DNA of 64,000 bases. Origin: Clostridiales bacterium. GTDB lineage: Bacteria > Bacillota_A > Clostridia > Saccharofermentanales > Saccharofermentanaceae. The notes beneath the pieces were generated by a model. It did not search any database. It was not told the DNA's origin and saw only the letters and a list, made by a program, of their open reading frames with translations. Each line of letters begins with the position of its first letter. The stretch's first letter is position 1. A program made the position numbers and the translations under genes. Of this stretch, positions 8,849-17,543 are shown one piece after another. The DNA lies in NCBI GenBank assembly GCA_017537905.1, contig JAFYJX010000028.1, positions 9,981 through 73,980 of the forward strand, read 5' to 3'.

Positions 8849-9703
8849 ATGAAGATCTACGACCGCAGGACAGACTCTTATGAAGAGATAGAGCAGTTCG
8901 GAGCAGGAAAGCTTGATTTCCTGTACAACAATCCTGTGGGCAGAATACTTTTGGGGATCGCTGTTTCTCCATTCGTATCGAATATCTATGCGAAGAAGAA
9001 TTCGCGAAAAAGTTCCGTCAAAAAGATCCCCGGATTTATAGCAGATCACAAGATCGATATGAGCGATTATATCGACAAGGAATACCAGTCTTTCAACGAC
9101 TTTTTCATAAGGGAACTTAAGCCGGGTAAAAGGCCTGTCGACATGACAGGAGAAGCCCTCATAGCTCCCTGCGATTCGAAGCTCCTGGTATATGAGATCG
9201 GCAAGGATACGAGCATGCGCATAAAGGGCAGGACGTATACGGTAGACGAGATCTTGGCAGATAGCGAGAATGCGAAAGACTTTGCAGGCGGTGTTGCGCT
9301 TGTCTTCAGACTGACCGTTGATGACTATCACAGATTCAGTTATCCGGACAGGGGATGTGTAATCTCCAGAAGGATGATAAAGGGCAAGCTCCATACTGTA
9401 AGCCCTGTCTCAAAGGACCACAAGATTTATGTGGAGAATACGAGACAGGTAAATATGCTTAAGACAGAGAATTTCGGGAACATGGCTTATATTGAAGTAG
9501 GCGCGATGCTCGTCGGAAGGATAGTTGATAACGGCGTCGATGTTTTCGATAGAGGCCAGGAAAAAGGACATTTCGAGCCCGGCGGATCGACGATCGTAAT
9601 TCTCGTAAATAACGTAAAGATCGATAAAGACATATTGGAACAGAGTGAATCAGGAATAGAGACGAAAGTCAGATTAGGAGAGAGGATAGGCAGAGCTTTA
9701 TGA
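8849..9703 (+). CDS. psd: Phosphatidylserine decarboxylase
   Basis: 284 residues. FNDFFIRELKPGKRP (about 81-95) is a family signature, as is DDYHRFSYPDRG. The self-cleavage site reads PGGST with Ser 247 instead of the usual LGST; cleavage before this Ser makes the pyruvoyl group of the alpha chain. The enzyme converts phosphatidylserine to phosphatidylethanolamine at the membrane. It overlaps the next gene by 4 bp and follows pssA by 5 bp, so the two steps are made together. The Leu-to-Gly change at the first position of the cleavage motif is seen in some other Psd groups and should not block maturation. Confidence 0.92.
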   Translation: MKIYDRRTDSYEEIEQFGAGKLDFLYNNPVGRILLGIAVSPFVSNIYAKKNSRKSSVKKIPGFIADHKIDMSDYIDKEYQSFNDFFIRELKPGKRPVDMTGEALIAPCDSKLLVYEIGKDTSMRIKGRTYTVDEILADSENAKDFAGGVALVFRLTVDDYHRFSYPDRGCVISRRMIKGKLHTVSPVSKDHKIYVENTRQVNMLKTENFGNMAYIEVGAMLVGRIVDNGVDVFDRGQEKGHFEPGGSTIVILVNNVKIDKDILEQSESGIETKVRLGERIGRAL

Positions 9704-10608
9704 TAAAGAGACTTCATGTGTATTTTAAAGAGCGTTATCCGATATTACCGAGGATCCTTTTGGGTATTATCCTTTTCCTCGAGATACATTTCATCATCCT
9801 GCTGAATATGGGTGTTACCTGGCCGGAGGTGCGCTTAGGACCTGCGGAAGCAACCGGCGCATTTACGGTATTCGCATTCCTGCTGTGGCTTCGTATCGCT
9901 GATGACCTCAAAGATTTTGAGACGGATAAAAAGCTCTTTCCTGACAGGCCGTTGCCGAGCGGCAGAGTATTCAAAAAAGACGTTATGGTCGCATGCGTTA
10001 TCGTTCAGGTAATTGCAGTTGCCCTGAACATTATCTTCATGCGCGAGAACCTGATATTCTTCGTTATCCTCTACATCTACGGATACCTCATGAGCAAATG
10101 GTTCTTCAAGAAAAAGACGATCCAGCCGAGCCTTCCGCTGGCACTCATTACTCATAATCCGGTACAGGCTTTTATCAACCTCTACATCATTGCGTTTACT
10201 ATCCGCAAGTACGGTCTGCCGTGGTTCTCGTTAACAAACATCATGGCCTTGTGGACGCTTTATTTCCCGGCGCTTATCTGGGAGGTATCACGTAAGATCA
10301 GAGCTCCGAAGGACGAGACCGAATACACTACATATTCGAAGCTCTTCGGCTACAAGGATTCTACTAAGTTCGTATTGATCCTTACGATCCTGGACATCAT
10401 CACGAACTTCATCCTCGTTTGGAATCTCAACAAGATCTCAGTCGGCGTTCTGGCGCTCCTCGTATCATGGATGACATGGAAGTTTATCCAGTTCATGAGA
10501 AACCCCGAGAAGTTCGTCCTCGTAAACAAGGTGGAAATCTATACATACCTGCAGGAATCGACGATGCTGTTAACGATTGTCTGCTTCATAATATTCGGAA
10601 AGATCTGA
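9700..10608 (+). CDS. UbiA-superfamily prenyltransferase
   Basis: 302 residues with about eight or nine membrane helices. RIADDLKDFETDKKLFPDR (about 66-84) followed by PLPSGRV is the first aspartate-rich motif of UbiA enzymes (here D-D-x2-D-x3-D with P-x-R-P-L-P-S-G). A second acidic stretch, APKDETEYTTYSK (about 204-216), lies where the second motif is expected. UbiA enzymes transfer a prenyl group from a polyprenyl diphosphate to an aromatic or lipid acceptor; the archaeal member digeranylgeranylglyceryl phosphate synthase makes the second ether bond of archaeal lipids. No quinone or heme pathway gene is nearby, and the neighbours are phospholipid genes, so a lipid acceptor is plausible. 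It overlaps psd and is 1 bp before the next gene. Confidence 0.82.
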   Translation: MIKRLHVYFKERYPILPRILLGIILFLEIHFIILLNMGVTWPEVRLGPAEATGAFTVFAFLLWLRIADDLKDFETDKKLFPDRPLPSGRVFKKDVMVACVIVQVIAVALNIIFMRENLIFFVILYIYGYLMSKWFFKKKTIQPSLPLALITHNPVQAFINLYIIAFTIRKYGLPWFSLTNIMALWTLYFPALIWEVSRKIRAPKDETEYTTYSKLFGYKDSTKFVLILTILDIITNFILVWNLNKISVGVLALLVSWMTWKFIQFMRNPEKFVLVNKVEIYTYLQESTMLLTIVCFIIFGKI

Positions 10609-10609
10609 C

Positions 10610-12874
10610 ATGTACGGCTCTAAGATCGACAATCTCATAAAGCTTCGTGATAACGGATTCAATGTTCCGGCATTTACCGTTGTGCCTTATGAAGATGCGG
10701 TCAGGGAGGACCTTAAGTTCGAGCTGCCTTCATCAGGGAAACTCTTTTCCGTAAGAAGTTCAGCCAATGTCGAAGACGGCGAATTCCAGAGCTTTGCAGG
10801 GCAGTTCGACACATTCCTTAATGTTCCGCGCGAGGATGTAAGGGACAGGATAAAAGAGATCATTTCATCACTTAACAGCGACGGTGTTAAGGCATATTGC
10901 GAAAAGAGCGGCACTGATATTTCCGATATCAGGATGAACATTATCGTGCAGGATATGATCGATTCCGAAGTGTCAGGAGTTCTCTTTACAGCGAACCCTC
11001 AGGGCATCTTAAATGAGAGCGTTATAACTGTCGGCAGGGGTCTTGGCGAAGGCATCGTATCTTCCAAAGTCGATACGACTTCTTATTACTATAATCTCAC
11101 CGATAAGATCTGTTATTTCGAAGGCAGGGAAGACCTGTTGTCGCAGGATAAGATCGAAGAACTGATAGAGATCTCCGGTAAGATGAAGCCTATCTTCGGA
11201 GAATACTTAGATATCGAATTTGCGATAAAAGACGATGAAGTTTTTATCCTACAGGTGCGCCCGATAACAACGCTTAAGACTGACGATCCGCTCATTATGG
11301 ATAACAGTAATATAGTCGAGAGTTATCCGGGCATATCGTCGCCTCTGACCACTTCGTTTGTCGATCTCGTTTACAGCGGCGTGTTCAAAGGCGTGTGCAG
11401 AAGAGTGCTTAAGAACGACAAGGAATTGAACAAGCATGAAGACGTTTTCCTCAACATGACAGGACACGTCAACGGCCGCGTTTACTATAAGATCAGCAAC
11501 TGGTATACGGTAATTAAATTCCTGCCGATGAGCAAGAAGATAATCCCTGTCTGGCAGGAGATGATGGGCGTCAGAAATAAAGCCTATAACGAAGACGATG
11601 TTAAGATCGGTTTCTTCCTCCGCGTCGCGACATATTTCAATTCTATCCATGAGCTCTGTTCAGTTCCAAAGAACATGAAAAAGCTCAATGAGAAATTCAT
11701 TGTTATCAACGACGATTTCTATAAGAAATTCGATCCTTCGCTGTCGCCTGAAGAGCTCGTCTCTTTATTCAACGATGTAAAGGTCAAGCTTTTCGACTGC
11801 TGGGACGTAACGCTCCTTAACGATATGTATTCATTCATTTTCACGGGCCTTCTTAAGTCCAGGATGAAGAAGAAATATAAAAAGGACGACAAGGAGATCA
11901 ACGAGTATATAAGCGGCATTTCGGACATCGAGAGCATGAAGCCCGTTATCGAGATCACGAGACTTGCTTTGCAGAAAGATGACATGACCGAAGAAGAATT
12001 TGCAGCTGCAAAGAAAGAGTACATAAGGCTTTACGGCGACCGCAATCTCGAGGAGTTAAAGCTCGAGAGCAGGACGTTCAGGAGCAATCCCGAGCTTTTG
12101 GACTGGCGCATCAACCAGTACAGAAAAGACATGGACCGCCTCAAGGCTACATGGGACAGTTTTACCAGAAAAAAGAATACCGAAGACAAGTACGACGCGC
12201 TTACGAGATACTATGTTAAGAAGAGCTCTCTGGGCATCTATAACCGTGAGATCTCGAGGCTTAACAGGAGCCGCATCTACGGCATCGTAAGACTCATAAT
12301 TGACAGCCTGGGCGCGAAATATAAAGAGCAGGGCCTGATCGAGAAGGCACATGATATCTACTACATGAAGATCGATGAAGCGCTGGATCTGGCATCGAAT
12401 CCTTGCGATATGAGAAAGACTGTATCTGACCGCAAGGACCAGTATAAGCTCTATCGTGAGCTGCCGCCTTATTCGAGGCTGATATTCTCTGAAGGACCGT
12501 TTAACAAGCGCCACGCAAATGTCAATTCTTATCACAAGAAGCTTAAGGATAACGAGCTGTTCGGAGTGCCCTGTTCAGGCGGCATCTGCGAAGGCGAAGC
12601 GCTCGTTATTACTGATGTAAACGATACTGGCGATGTTAAGGACAAGATCCTCATTACGAAGATGACAGATCCCGGCTGGGTATTCCTCTTAACGCAGGCA
12701 AAGGGCGTCATCTCGGAGAAGGGTTCTTTGCTCTCGCACACCGCGATAATCTCACGAGAGATCGGTATACCTTCGATCGTCGGTGTCAAAGACCTCATGG
12801 ACACGGTGCAGACCGGCGACCTGATAAGAATGAATGGCGATAAGGGAAAGATAGAAATACTTAAAAGGAGCTAG
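10610..12874 (+). CDS. Second dikinase-like phosphotransferase
   Basis: 754 residues with the same layout as the 834-residue protein of this operon: an ATP-grasp domain (about 1-225, with SVRSSANVEDGEFQSFAGQF and DIEFAIKDDEVFILQVRPIT), a helical middle region and a C-terminal phosphohistidine domain with KGSLLSHTAIISREIGIPSI, His at 710. The N-terminus is about 50 residues shorter than in its relative. It too lacks the PEP-binding barrel. The middle regions of the two proteins differ strongly, suggesting different acceptors rather than redundancy. It starts 1 bp after the prenyltransferase gene and ends 6 bp before the acyltransferase gene. Confidence 0.75.
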   Translation: MYGSKIDNLIKLRDNGFNVPAFTVVPYEDAVREDLKFELPSSGKLFSVRSSANVEDGEFQSFAGQFDTFLNVPREDVRDRIKEIISSLNSDGVKAYCEKSGTDISDIRMNIIVQDMIDSEVSGVLFTANPQGILNESVITVGRGLGEGIVSSKVDTTSYYYNLTDKICYFEGREDLLSQDKIEELIEISGKMKPIFGEYLDIEFAIKDDEVFILQVRPITTLKTDDPLIMDNSNIVESYPGISSPLTTSFVDLVYSGVFKGVCRRVLKNDKELNKHEDVFLNMTGHVNGRVYYKISNWYTVIKFLPMSKKIIPVWQEMMGVRNKAYNEDDVKIGFFLRVATYFNSIHELCSVPKNMKKLNEKFIVINDDFYKKFDPSLSPEELVSLFNDVKVKLFDCWDVTLLNDMYSFIFTGLLKSRMKKKYKKDDKEINEYISGISDIESMKPVIEITRLALQKDDMTEEEFAAAKKEYIRLYGDRNLEELKLESRTFRSNPELLDWRINQYRKDMDRLKATWDSFTRKKNTEDKYDALTRYYVKKSSLGIYNREISRLNRSRIYGIVRLIIDSLGAKYKEQGLIEKAHDIYYMKIDEALDLASNPCDMRKTVSDRKDQYKLYRELPPYSRLIFSEGPFNKRHANVNSYHKKLKDNELFGVPCSGGICEGEALVITDVNDTGDVKDKILITKMTDPGWVFLLTQAKGVISEKGSLLSHTAIISREIGIPSIVGVKDLMDTVQTGDLIRMNGDKGKIEILKRS

Positions 12875-12880
12875 AGATAC

Positions 12881-13948
12881 ATGAAGTTAGTTAAGTTCGA
12901 CAAGGAAGAAAAATACATTAAGGATTTTGTGAAGCTTGCCGCTCAGATCTACGATTCGGACGACAACATGGAAGATCCTGATTCGATCAAAAAGATCCTC
13001 AAAGAAGAGCACCCTTTGAGCAAGTATTTCTCGCTTGCAAAGTTCCTCGTATACGATGATTCCGATAACGTTAAAGGACGTTTCTGCATCACATCCTACG
13101 AGGGCGATACTACTGCTTATTTCGGATTTTTCGAGTGCGTGAATGACAGCGGTGTTGCGAAGTTCCTGTTTGACAGTGCGTACGCTTATTGCATCGAAAA
13201 CGGCTTTGCAAAAATGCAGGGCCCTGTCGACGCATCTTTCTGGATCAAGTACAGACTTAAGATCAACAAATTTGATGCGCCTTACACCGGCGAGCCTTAC
13301 AACAAGGATTACTATTTGAAGCTCTTCGAAGATAACGGTTTTACTGTTGCAGAGCACTATACCTCACATGCTTTCAGAAGTGTCGGCGAAGAGTATACGA
13401 ACGAGATATACGAACAGCGATATAAAGCCTTTTTAGACTGCGGTTATGAGATCAGAAGTCCCAAGGAAGAGGAGTTCTCGCAGGCGATAGATGACGTCTA
13501 CAGACTCGTAACTGACCTCTACAGCGACTTCCCGATCTTCAAGGACGTTAAGCAGGATGATTTCAGGGAAGTGTTCATGAGCTATAAGCAGATAATGAAC
13601 ATGAGCATGACAAAGCTCGCTTACTATAACGGCAAAGCAGTCGGCTTCTACGTGTCGATCCCTGACTACGGAAATCTCGTTTATCACACGGGCAACCCCT
13701 TAAATATTGCAAAGATCCTGATGCTCAAGAAAAAGCCGAAGCGTTATGTAATGCTCTACATGGGCGTTGACCAGAGCCACAGGGGCTTAGGCAAGGCGAT
13801 CGTCTACGCAATCATGAAGGAATTAATGGCATCAGGGCTCCCGAGCATCGGCGCCCTCATGAGAGACGGCAAACTCACACAGACTTATGCATCAGGCGAC
13901 ATTACTGACGTTTACGAATATGTATTACTTGAAAGGAATTTAAAGTGA
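12881..13948 (+). CDS. GNAT-fold acyltransferase resembling YghO / bacterial ceramide synthase
   Basis: 355 residues. The first half contains FGFFECVNDSGVAKFLFDSA, then GFAKMQGPVDASFWIKYRLK and PYNKDYYLKLFEDNGF. This spacing of F-G-F-F-E, G-P-x-D and Y-N-x-x-Y-Y-x-x-L-x-x-x-G-F recalls the large YghO-like GNAT proteins, a group that includes the bacterial ceramide synthase of Caulobacter, which N-acylates a sphingoid base. The second half is a further GNAT unit ending in YMGVDQSHRGLGKAIVYAIM, the CoA-binding turn. The next gene encodes an acyl-adenylating ligase that could supply the acyl donor. An N-acylated lipid is therefore possible; the match is from memory of family patterns, not a search. 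Confidence 0.65.
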   Translation: MKLVKFDKEEKYIKDFVKLAAQIYDSDDNMEDPDSIKKILKEEHPLSKYFSLAKFLVYDDSDNVKGRFCITSYEGDTTAYFGFFECVNDSGVAKFLFDSAYAYCIENGFAKMQGPVDASFWIKYRLKINKFDAPYTGEPYNKDYYLKLFEDNGFTVAEHYTSHAFRSVGEEYTNEIYEQRYKAFLDCGYEIRSPKEEEFSQAIDDVYRLVTDLYSDFPIFKDVKQDDFREVFMSYKQIMNMSMTKLAYYNGKAVGFYVSIPDYGNLVYHTGNPLNIAKILMLKKKPKRYVMLYMGVDQSHRGLGKAIVYAIMKELMASGLPSIGALMRDGKLTQTYASGDITDVYEYVLLERNLK

Positions 13949-15411
13949 TGGCTATGAATGAACTCGAAAAGTTTTTAAGAGCAGACTATGAGAAGTGGAA
14001 GGATAACCAGTACCTCCACGAGATGGTTAACGGACAGTATGTCGGTATTACTTTCGGCGAATTCATCGAGAAAGTAAATTACCTTGCAACCTATCTCATC
14101 AACAACGGCTACAAGGATAAGCACATCGGTATCTACAGCCCGAATTCACTTGCGTGGATGATAGCTGACGTTGCCATCATGAACTATGTAGGTTTAAGCG
14201 TCGGCCTTAACAAGGACTGGAAAGACGATAACCTCGATTATGCTATCGGCAAGTGTGAGATCTCACTGATGCTCTATAGCAAGGTTTTGGAAGATAAGAT
14301 CGAAGCAGTAAAGGGCAAATATCCCGATGTGGATTTTATCTGCATCGAAGAGAATTTCGACAAGATGATCGAAGAAGGAAAAGCAGCGTGCAAAGAGCTT
14401 TTTACGCTCGAGCCCGTCGATGAAGACAAGCCCGCGAAGATCGTATTTACGAGCGGCTCGACATCTTTCCCGAAGGCAGTAATGCTCTCGATCAAGAATA
14501 TCTATTCGAGCTATGAAGCATTGGGCAGAAGAATCGATGCGAACGAGAACGATATCTGCTATCTGTTCCTGCCTCTAAACCACACATACGGTTCTATCTT
14601 CAATTTCCTGTATTCGCTCGTATTCGGATACCAGATCTACTTAACAGGCGACATCAAGAACATGGCCCAGGAAATGATGATGGTACATCCGACTGTTTTC
14701 TGCGCGGTGCCTCTCGTATGCGTCAAGTTCTGCGAGGCTTCCAAAGCAATGAATATACCGCTTAAGGTGCTCCTCGGAGGAAAGCTCAGATATATCTTTA
14801 TCGGAGGTTCGTGCCTGCCTTATGACATCCGTCAGGCATTCATCGATCAGGGCATGAATCCCATGAACGCATACGCTCTGTCTGAGACATCTTCAGGCTT
14901 TTCGATCGACTATCCTGACGTTACAGATATGGACAGCGCAGGCACTCTCTTGGAGTATGTTGATGCGAAGGTAATAGATCCTGATGAAGACGGAATCGGC
15001 GAGTTAGCAATCAAGGGGCCCAACGTTTTCTGCGGCTATCTGAATGACCCGGAAGCAACGAAGAGAGCATTTAATGAAGACGGTTATTTCCTCACCGGCG
15101 ACCTCGGCAAGATCGTAGGAAACATGGTCTATGTCAAGGGCAGAAAAGACACGATGCTCGTTCTGTTAAACGGCGAAAATGTTTCTTCCAAGCGTATCGC
15201 CGACAAGGTCAAGGAGGCTGATCCCAGGATCGCATCCGTTAAGGCTTATATCCGTGACGACCTCCTGACATGCGATATTTTCGTAAAGGATAAGGCTGAC
15301 ATCGAAGGCGATTGGCAGTCAGTTATCGATAAGGTTAACGAAGACCTGTCAAAGTACGAGAAGATCAGAAAGTTCAGCGTCGTTGATATCGGTGCTTTGC
15401 TTAAAGGCTAA
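13948..15411 (+). CDS. Acyl-adenylating ligase (AMP-binding, acyl-CoA/acyl-ACP synthetase type)
   Basis: About 487 residues. IVFTSGSTSFPKAVML (about 165-180) is the ATP-binding P-loop motif, AYALSETSSGF the A5 motif, YFLTGDLGKI the A7 motif and VKGRKDTMLVLLNGENV the A8 hinge. The C-terminal domain is short but complete; a lysine in SKYEKIRKFSVV is a candidate for the catalytic A10 lysine. The enzyme should activate a carboxylic acid as acyl-AMP and pass it to CoA or a carrier protein. Start: ATG 13948 overlaps the last base of the previous stop; a GTG at 13945 or ATG 13954 are alternatives, all behind AAAGGA. It is the last gene of the operon. Confidence 0.85.
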   Translation: MAMNELEKFLRADYEKWKDNQYLHEMVNGQYVGITFGEFIEKVNYLATYLINNGYKDKHIGIYSPNSLAWMIADVAIMNYVGLSVGLNKDWKDDNLDYAIGKCEISLMLYSKVLEDKIEAVKGKYPDVDFICIEENFDKMIEEGKAACKELFTLEPVDEDKPAKIVFTSGSTSFPKAVMLSIKNIYSSYEALGRRIDANENDICYLFLPLNHTYGSIFNFLYSLVFGYQIYLTGDIKNMAQEMMMVHPTVFCAVPLVCVKFCEASKAMNIPLKVLLGGKLRYIFIGGSCLPYDIRQAFIDQGMNPMNAYALSETSSGFSIDYPDVTDMDSAGTLLEYVDAKVIDPDEDGIGELAIKGPNVFCGYLNDPEATKRAFNEDGYFLTGDLGKIVGNMVYVKGRKDTMLVLLNGENVSSKRIADKVKEADPRIASVKAYIRDDLLTCDIFVKDKADIEGDWQSVIDKVNEDLSKYEKIRKFSVVDIGALLKG

Positions 15412-15573
15412 ATAGAGGCTGTATAATTTTTCTCGAAAATTACACCGGCGCTCTTTTCAGGGCAAAAATGATACACCCTGATCCGTGCGCGGATTTTCAA
15501 AAAATGACACATTAGGATTCCAGTTTTATGGTTATAATGGTTTTTATCACACCAGAAACGGGGACTAATAGCC

Positions 15574-16110
15574 ATGATCTTATCTGACAAAACAATACTT
15601 AAAATGCTCGAAGAAAAGACTCTTACGATAGAGCCTGTAACACCTGAGCAGATCCAGCCTGCGAGCGTTGATATCCGCCTGGGGAACACTTTCAGTATTG
15701 TTGATGATACGCCGTCGAGCGTCATCACGTTGGAGAATGAGATCAAATACAAGACTATCACCACCGATACATTCCTCATTATGCCGGGCCAGTTTGTGCT
15801 CGCTACGACGATGGAATATTTCGAGCTCCCCGATAACCTCACGGCATTTGTTGAAGGCAGAAGCTCTCTGGGTAGAATGGGCCTTTTCATCCAGAACGCG
15901 GGATGGGTCGATCCGGGCTTCAAGGGTGAGATCACTCTTGAGCTTTATAACGCTAACAGGTGCGCTATAGAACTTAAGGCGGGACGAAGAGTCGGCCAGC
16001 TCGTTTTCGCGAAGATGGATGATACGGCGCTTAATCCTTATAACGGCAAGTATCAGGGCCAGACGGGCGCCACGGGTTCCAGAGTCTATAAGGACAAAGA
16101 GAATAATTAA
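15574..16110 (+). CDS. dcd: dCTP deaminase
   Basis: 178 residues. [20 protein letters not shown] (about 90-109) is the substrate-binding and catalytic segment, followed by [13 protein letters not shown] with the catalytic Glu, and a C-terminal [10 protein letters not shown] loop. The enzyme deaminates dCTP; some archaeal and clostridial relatives also hydrolyse the product to dUMP, and I cannot tell which class this is. A TATAAT box at 15533-15538 lies 35 bp before the start; no convincing -35 is seen. The 162 bp between the lipid operon and this gene hold nothing else I can support. Confidence 0.92.
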   Translation: MILSDKTILKMLEEKTLTIEPVTPEQIQPASVDIRLGNTFSIVDDTPSSVITLENEIKYKTITTDTFLIMPGQFVLATTMEYFELPDNLTAFVEGRSSLGRMGLFIQNAGWVDPGFKGEITLELYNANRCAIELKAGRRVGQLVFAKMDDTALNPYNGKYQGQTGATGSRVYKDKENN

Positions 16111-16189
16111 CAAATCCGTTTGCTTGATTTGATCAGGGCCAAGTGATAGCATTTGCACGGCTTAATTTAATCAGATCGGACATACTGTA

Positions 16190-16957
16190 ATGAGTTTTTT
16201 ATACGAGACACATCTTCATACCTGCCAGGCAAGCGCCTGCGGAAGGGTCAACGGTGAAGATTATATTCCTTACATGATGGAGAAGGGCTATGCCGGAATG
16301 GTCGTTACTGATCATTTCTTTAACGGCAATACATGTGTGCCCGATAACCTCTCCTGGAAGGAAAGAGTTGAGATCTACTGCTCAGGCTACGAGCGCGCGT
16401 TAAAAGCCGCCGAAGGCAAGGATTTCAACGTAATGTTCGGTGTCGAATTCAATTTCTGGAAAGACGAATATCTCATCTACGGTATCGACAAGGATTGGCT
16501 CTTAAATAACGAGTGCATCATGGACATGACAAGGCATGAGCTCCTTGAAGCTGTCCATAAAGCCGGCGCCATCATGATCCAGGCTCACCCCTACAGAGAA
16601 AGAGATTATCTCGAAGACATCAAGCTCGCTCCTACGGCATGCGACGGTGTCGAAGTCTATAACGCTGCCAACAGCGCTAACATGAATGCGTTAGGATACG
16701 AGTACTGTACAAAACTCGGACTTCCCATGACTGCAGGTTCCGATATCCATTACTATAACGATAATGCCATGGGCGGCATGCTTTTCGAAAAGAAGATCGA
16801 ATCAGTAAAAGATTTTGCAAAATCAGTTATCGCGGGACTCGGCACGCCGGTTTCATTGAACCCTGACGGCAGCTTCATTCCCGTATCCGAAATGCCTGAG
16901 CAGACTGTATCTGCCGAACTCCCCACACTGCCTGTCATCTATCCCGAAGGAAAGTAA
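16190..16957 (+). CDS. PHP-domain metal-dependent phosphoesterase
   Basis: 255 residues. The N-terminal ETHLHTCQAS is the H-x-H metal motif of PHP proteins, VTDHFF the second, VEFNFW the third and IQAHPYRE the fourth; AGSDIHYYN near residue 185 completes the set. PHP proteins hydrolyse phosphoesters such as histidinol phosphate or nucleotides. At this length, and without the polymerase context, it is one of the stand-alone members; the substrate is unknown. No ribosome site precedes the ATG. Confidence 0.85.
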   Translation: MSFLYETHLHTCQASACGRVNGEDYIPYMMEKGYAGMVVTDHFFNGNTCVPDNLSWKERVEIYCSGYERALKAAEGKDFNVMFGVEFNFWKDEYLIYGIDKDWLLNNECIMDMTRHELLEAVHKAGAIMIQAHPYRERDYLEDIKLAPTACDGVEVYNAANSANMNALGYEYCTKLGLPMTAGSDIHYYNDNAMGGMLFEKKIESVKDFAKSVIAGLGTPVSLNPDGSFIPVSEMPEQTVSAELPTLPVIYPEGK

Positions 16958-17020
16958 GCCTGATCCTGAGATCCTTGTTTGGGGCAAGTCCCGGTTATCA
17001 CGGCAAAGACAGCAGGTTTC

Positions 17021-17066
17021 TGATATAATCTGATTGTTGTAAAAACAACTTTTATGGAATAAAGGA
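17021..17066 (+). promoter_or_regulatory. Extended -10 promoter and short 5' hairpin
   Basis: TGATATAAT (17021-17029) is a perfect extended -10 (TGn before TATAAT). GTTGTAAAAACAAC (17035-17048) can form a 5-bp hairpin followed by TTTTAT at the very 5' end of the transcript, and AAGGAG follows before ATG 17075. Confidence 0.6.
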
Positions 17067-17074
17067 GTTTTATT

Positions 17075-17470
17075 ATGGAAAACAATCAGTATCAGCAGCC
17101 TCAGTACCAGCAGGCGCAGCCGGTATATCAGTATCAGGCACCCGTTCAGCAACAGCAGCCCGCAGATCCGCACTACGCAGAAGTAGCCAAGGATTTTCTC
17201 ACAAAGGCAATCGTTTCCTGCGCTATCTCCACTTTGCCGGTCGGAAGCATCATCGCTATCAACATGGCAACCAAGAACAGACAGGCACTTCTCGATTACC
17301 TTGCCCGTGGCGGACTTCACACTGACAGGATCAAGGTAAGCTCGGCACTCAGCAGAGCCGGCCGTTATACAGGAATCGGATTCACGATATTCTGGGCCGT
17401 TTACGCGCTCTACTTTGCATTTGTAATCGGTGCCATGATCCTCAGCCTCATCACTGCACTCAACCGTTAA
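17075..17470 (+). CDS. Small membrane protein with Gln/Tyr/Pro-rich N-terminus
   Basis: 131 residues. The first 32 residues are mostly Q, Y and P in repeats of the type QYQQPQYQQAQ, a low-complexity cytoplasmic tail. Two hydrophobic segments follow (about 42-62, with glycine, and 100-128). I do not recognise a family; clostridial genomes often carry such short Q/P-tailed membrane proteins. It has its own promoter and a strong terminator, so it is a monocistronic unit. Function unknown. Confidence 0.75.
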   Translation: MENNQYQQPQYQQAQPVYQYQAPVQQQQPADPHYAEVAKDFLTKAIVSCAISTLPVGSIIAINMATKNRQALLDYLARGGLHTDRIKVSSALSRAGRYTGIGFTIFWAVYALYFAFVIGAMILSLITALNR

Positions 17471-17488
17471 GGCTCGAAAAAACAGTTA

Positions 17489-17526
17489 AAAAGGCTGTCT
17501 TCATATTGAAGGCAGCCTTCTTTATT
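17489..17526. terminator. Bidirectional terminator between the small membrane protein and pheA
   Basis: AAGGCTGTCTTCA (17491-17503) pairs with TGAAGGCAGCCTT (17507-17519) over 13 bp with one G-T wobble and a 3-base loop. T-rich sequence follows on the plus strand and an A-run (T-run on the minus strand) precedes it, so it can stop transcription from both convergent genes. Confidence 0.9.
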
Positions 17527-17543
17527 TGCACTCGAAAACCCGG

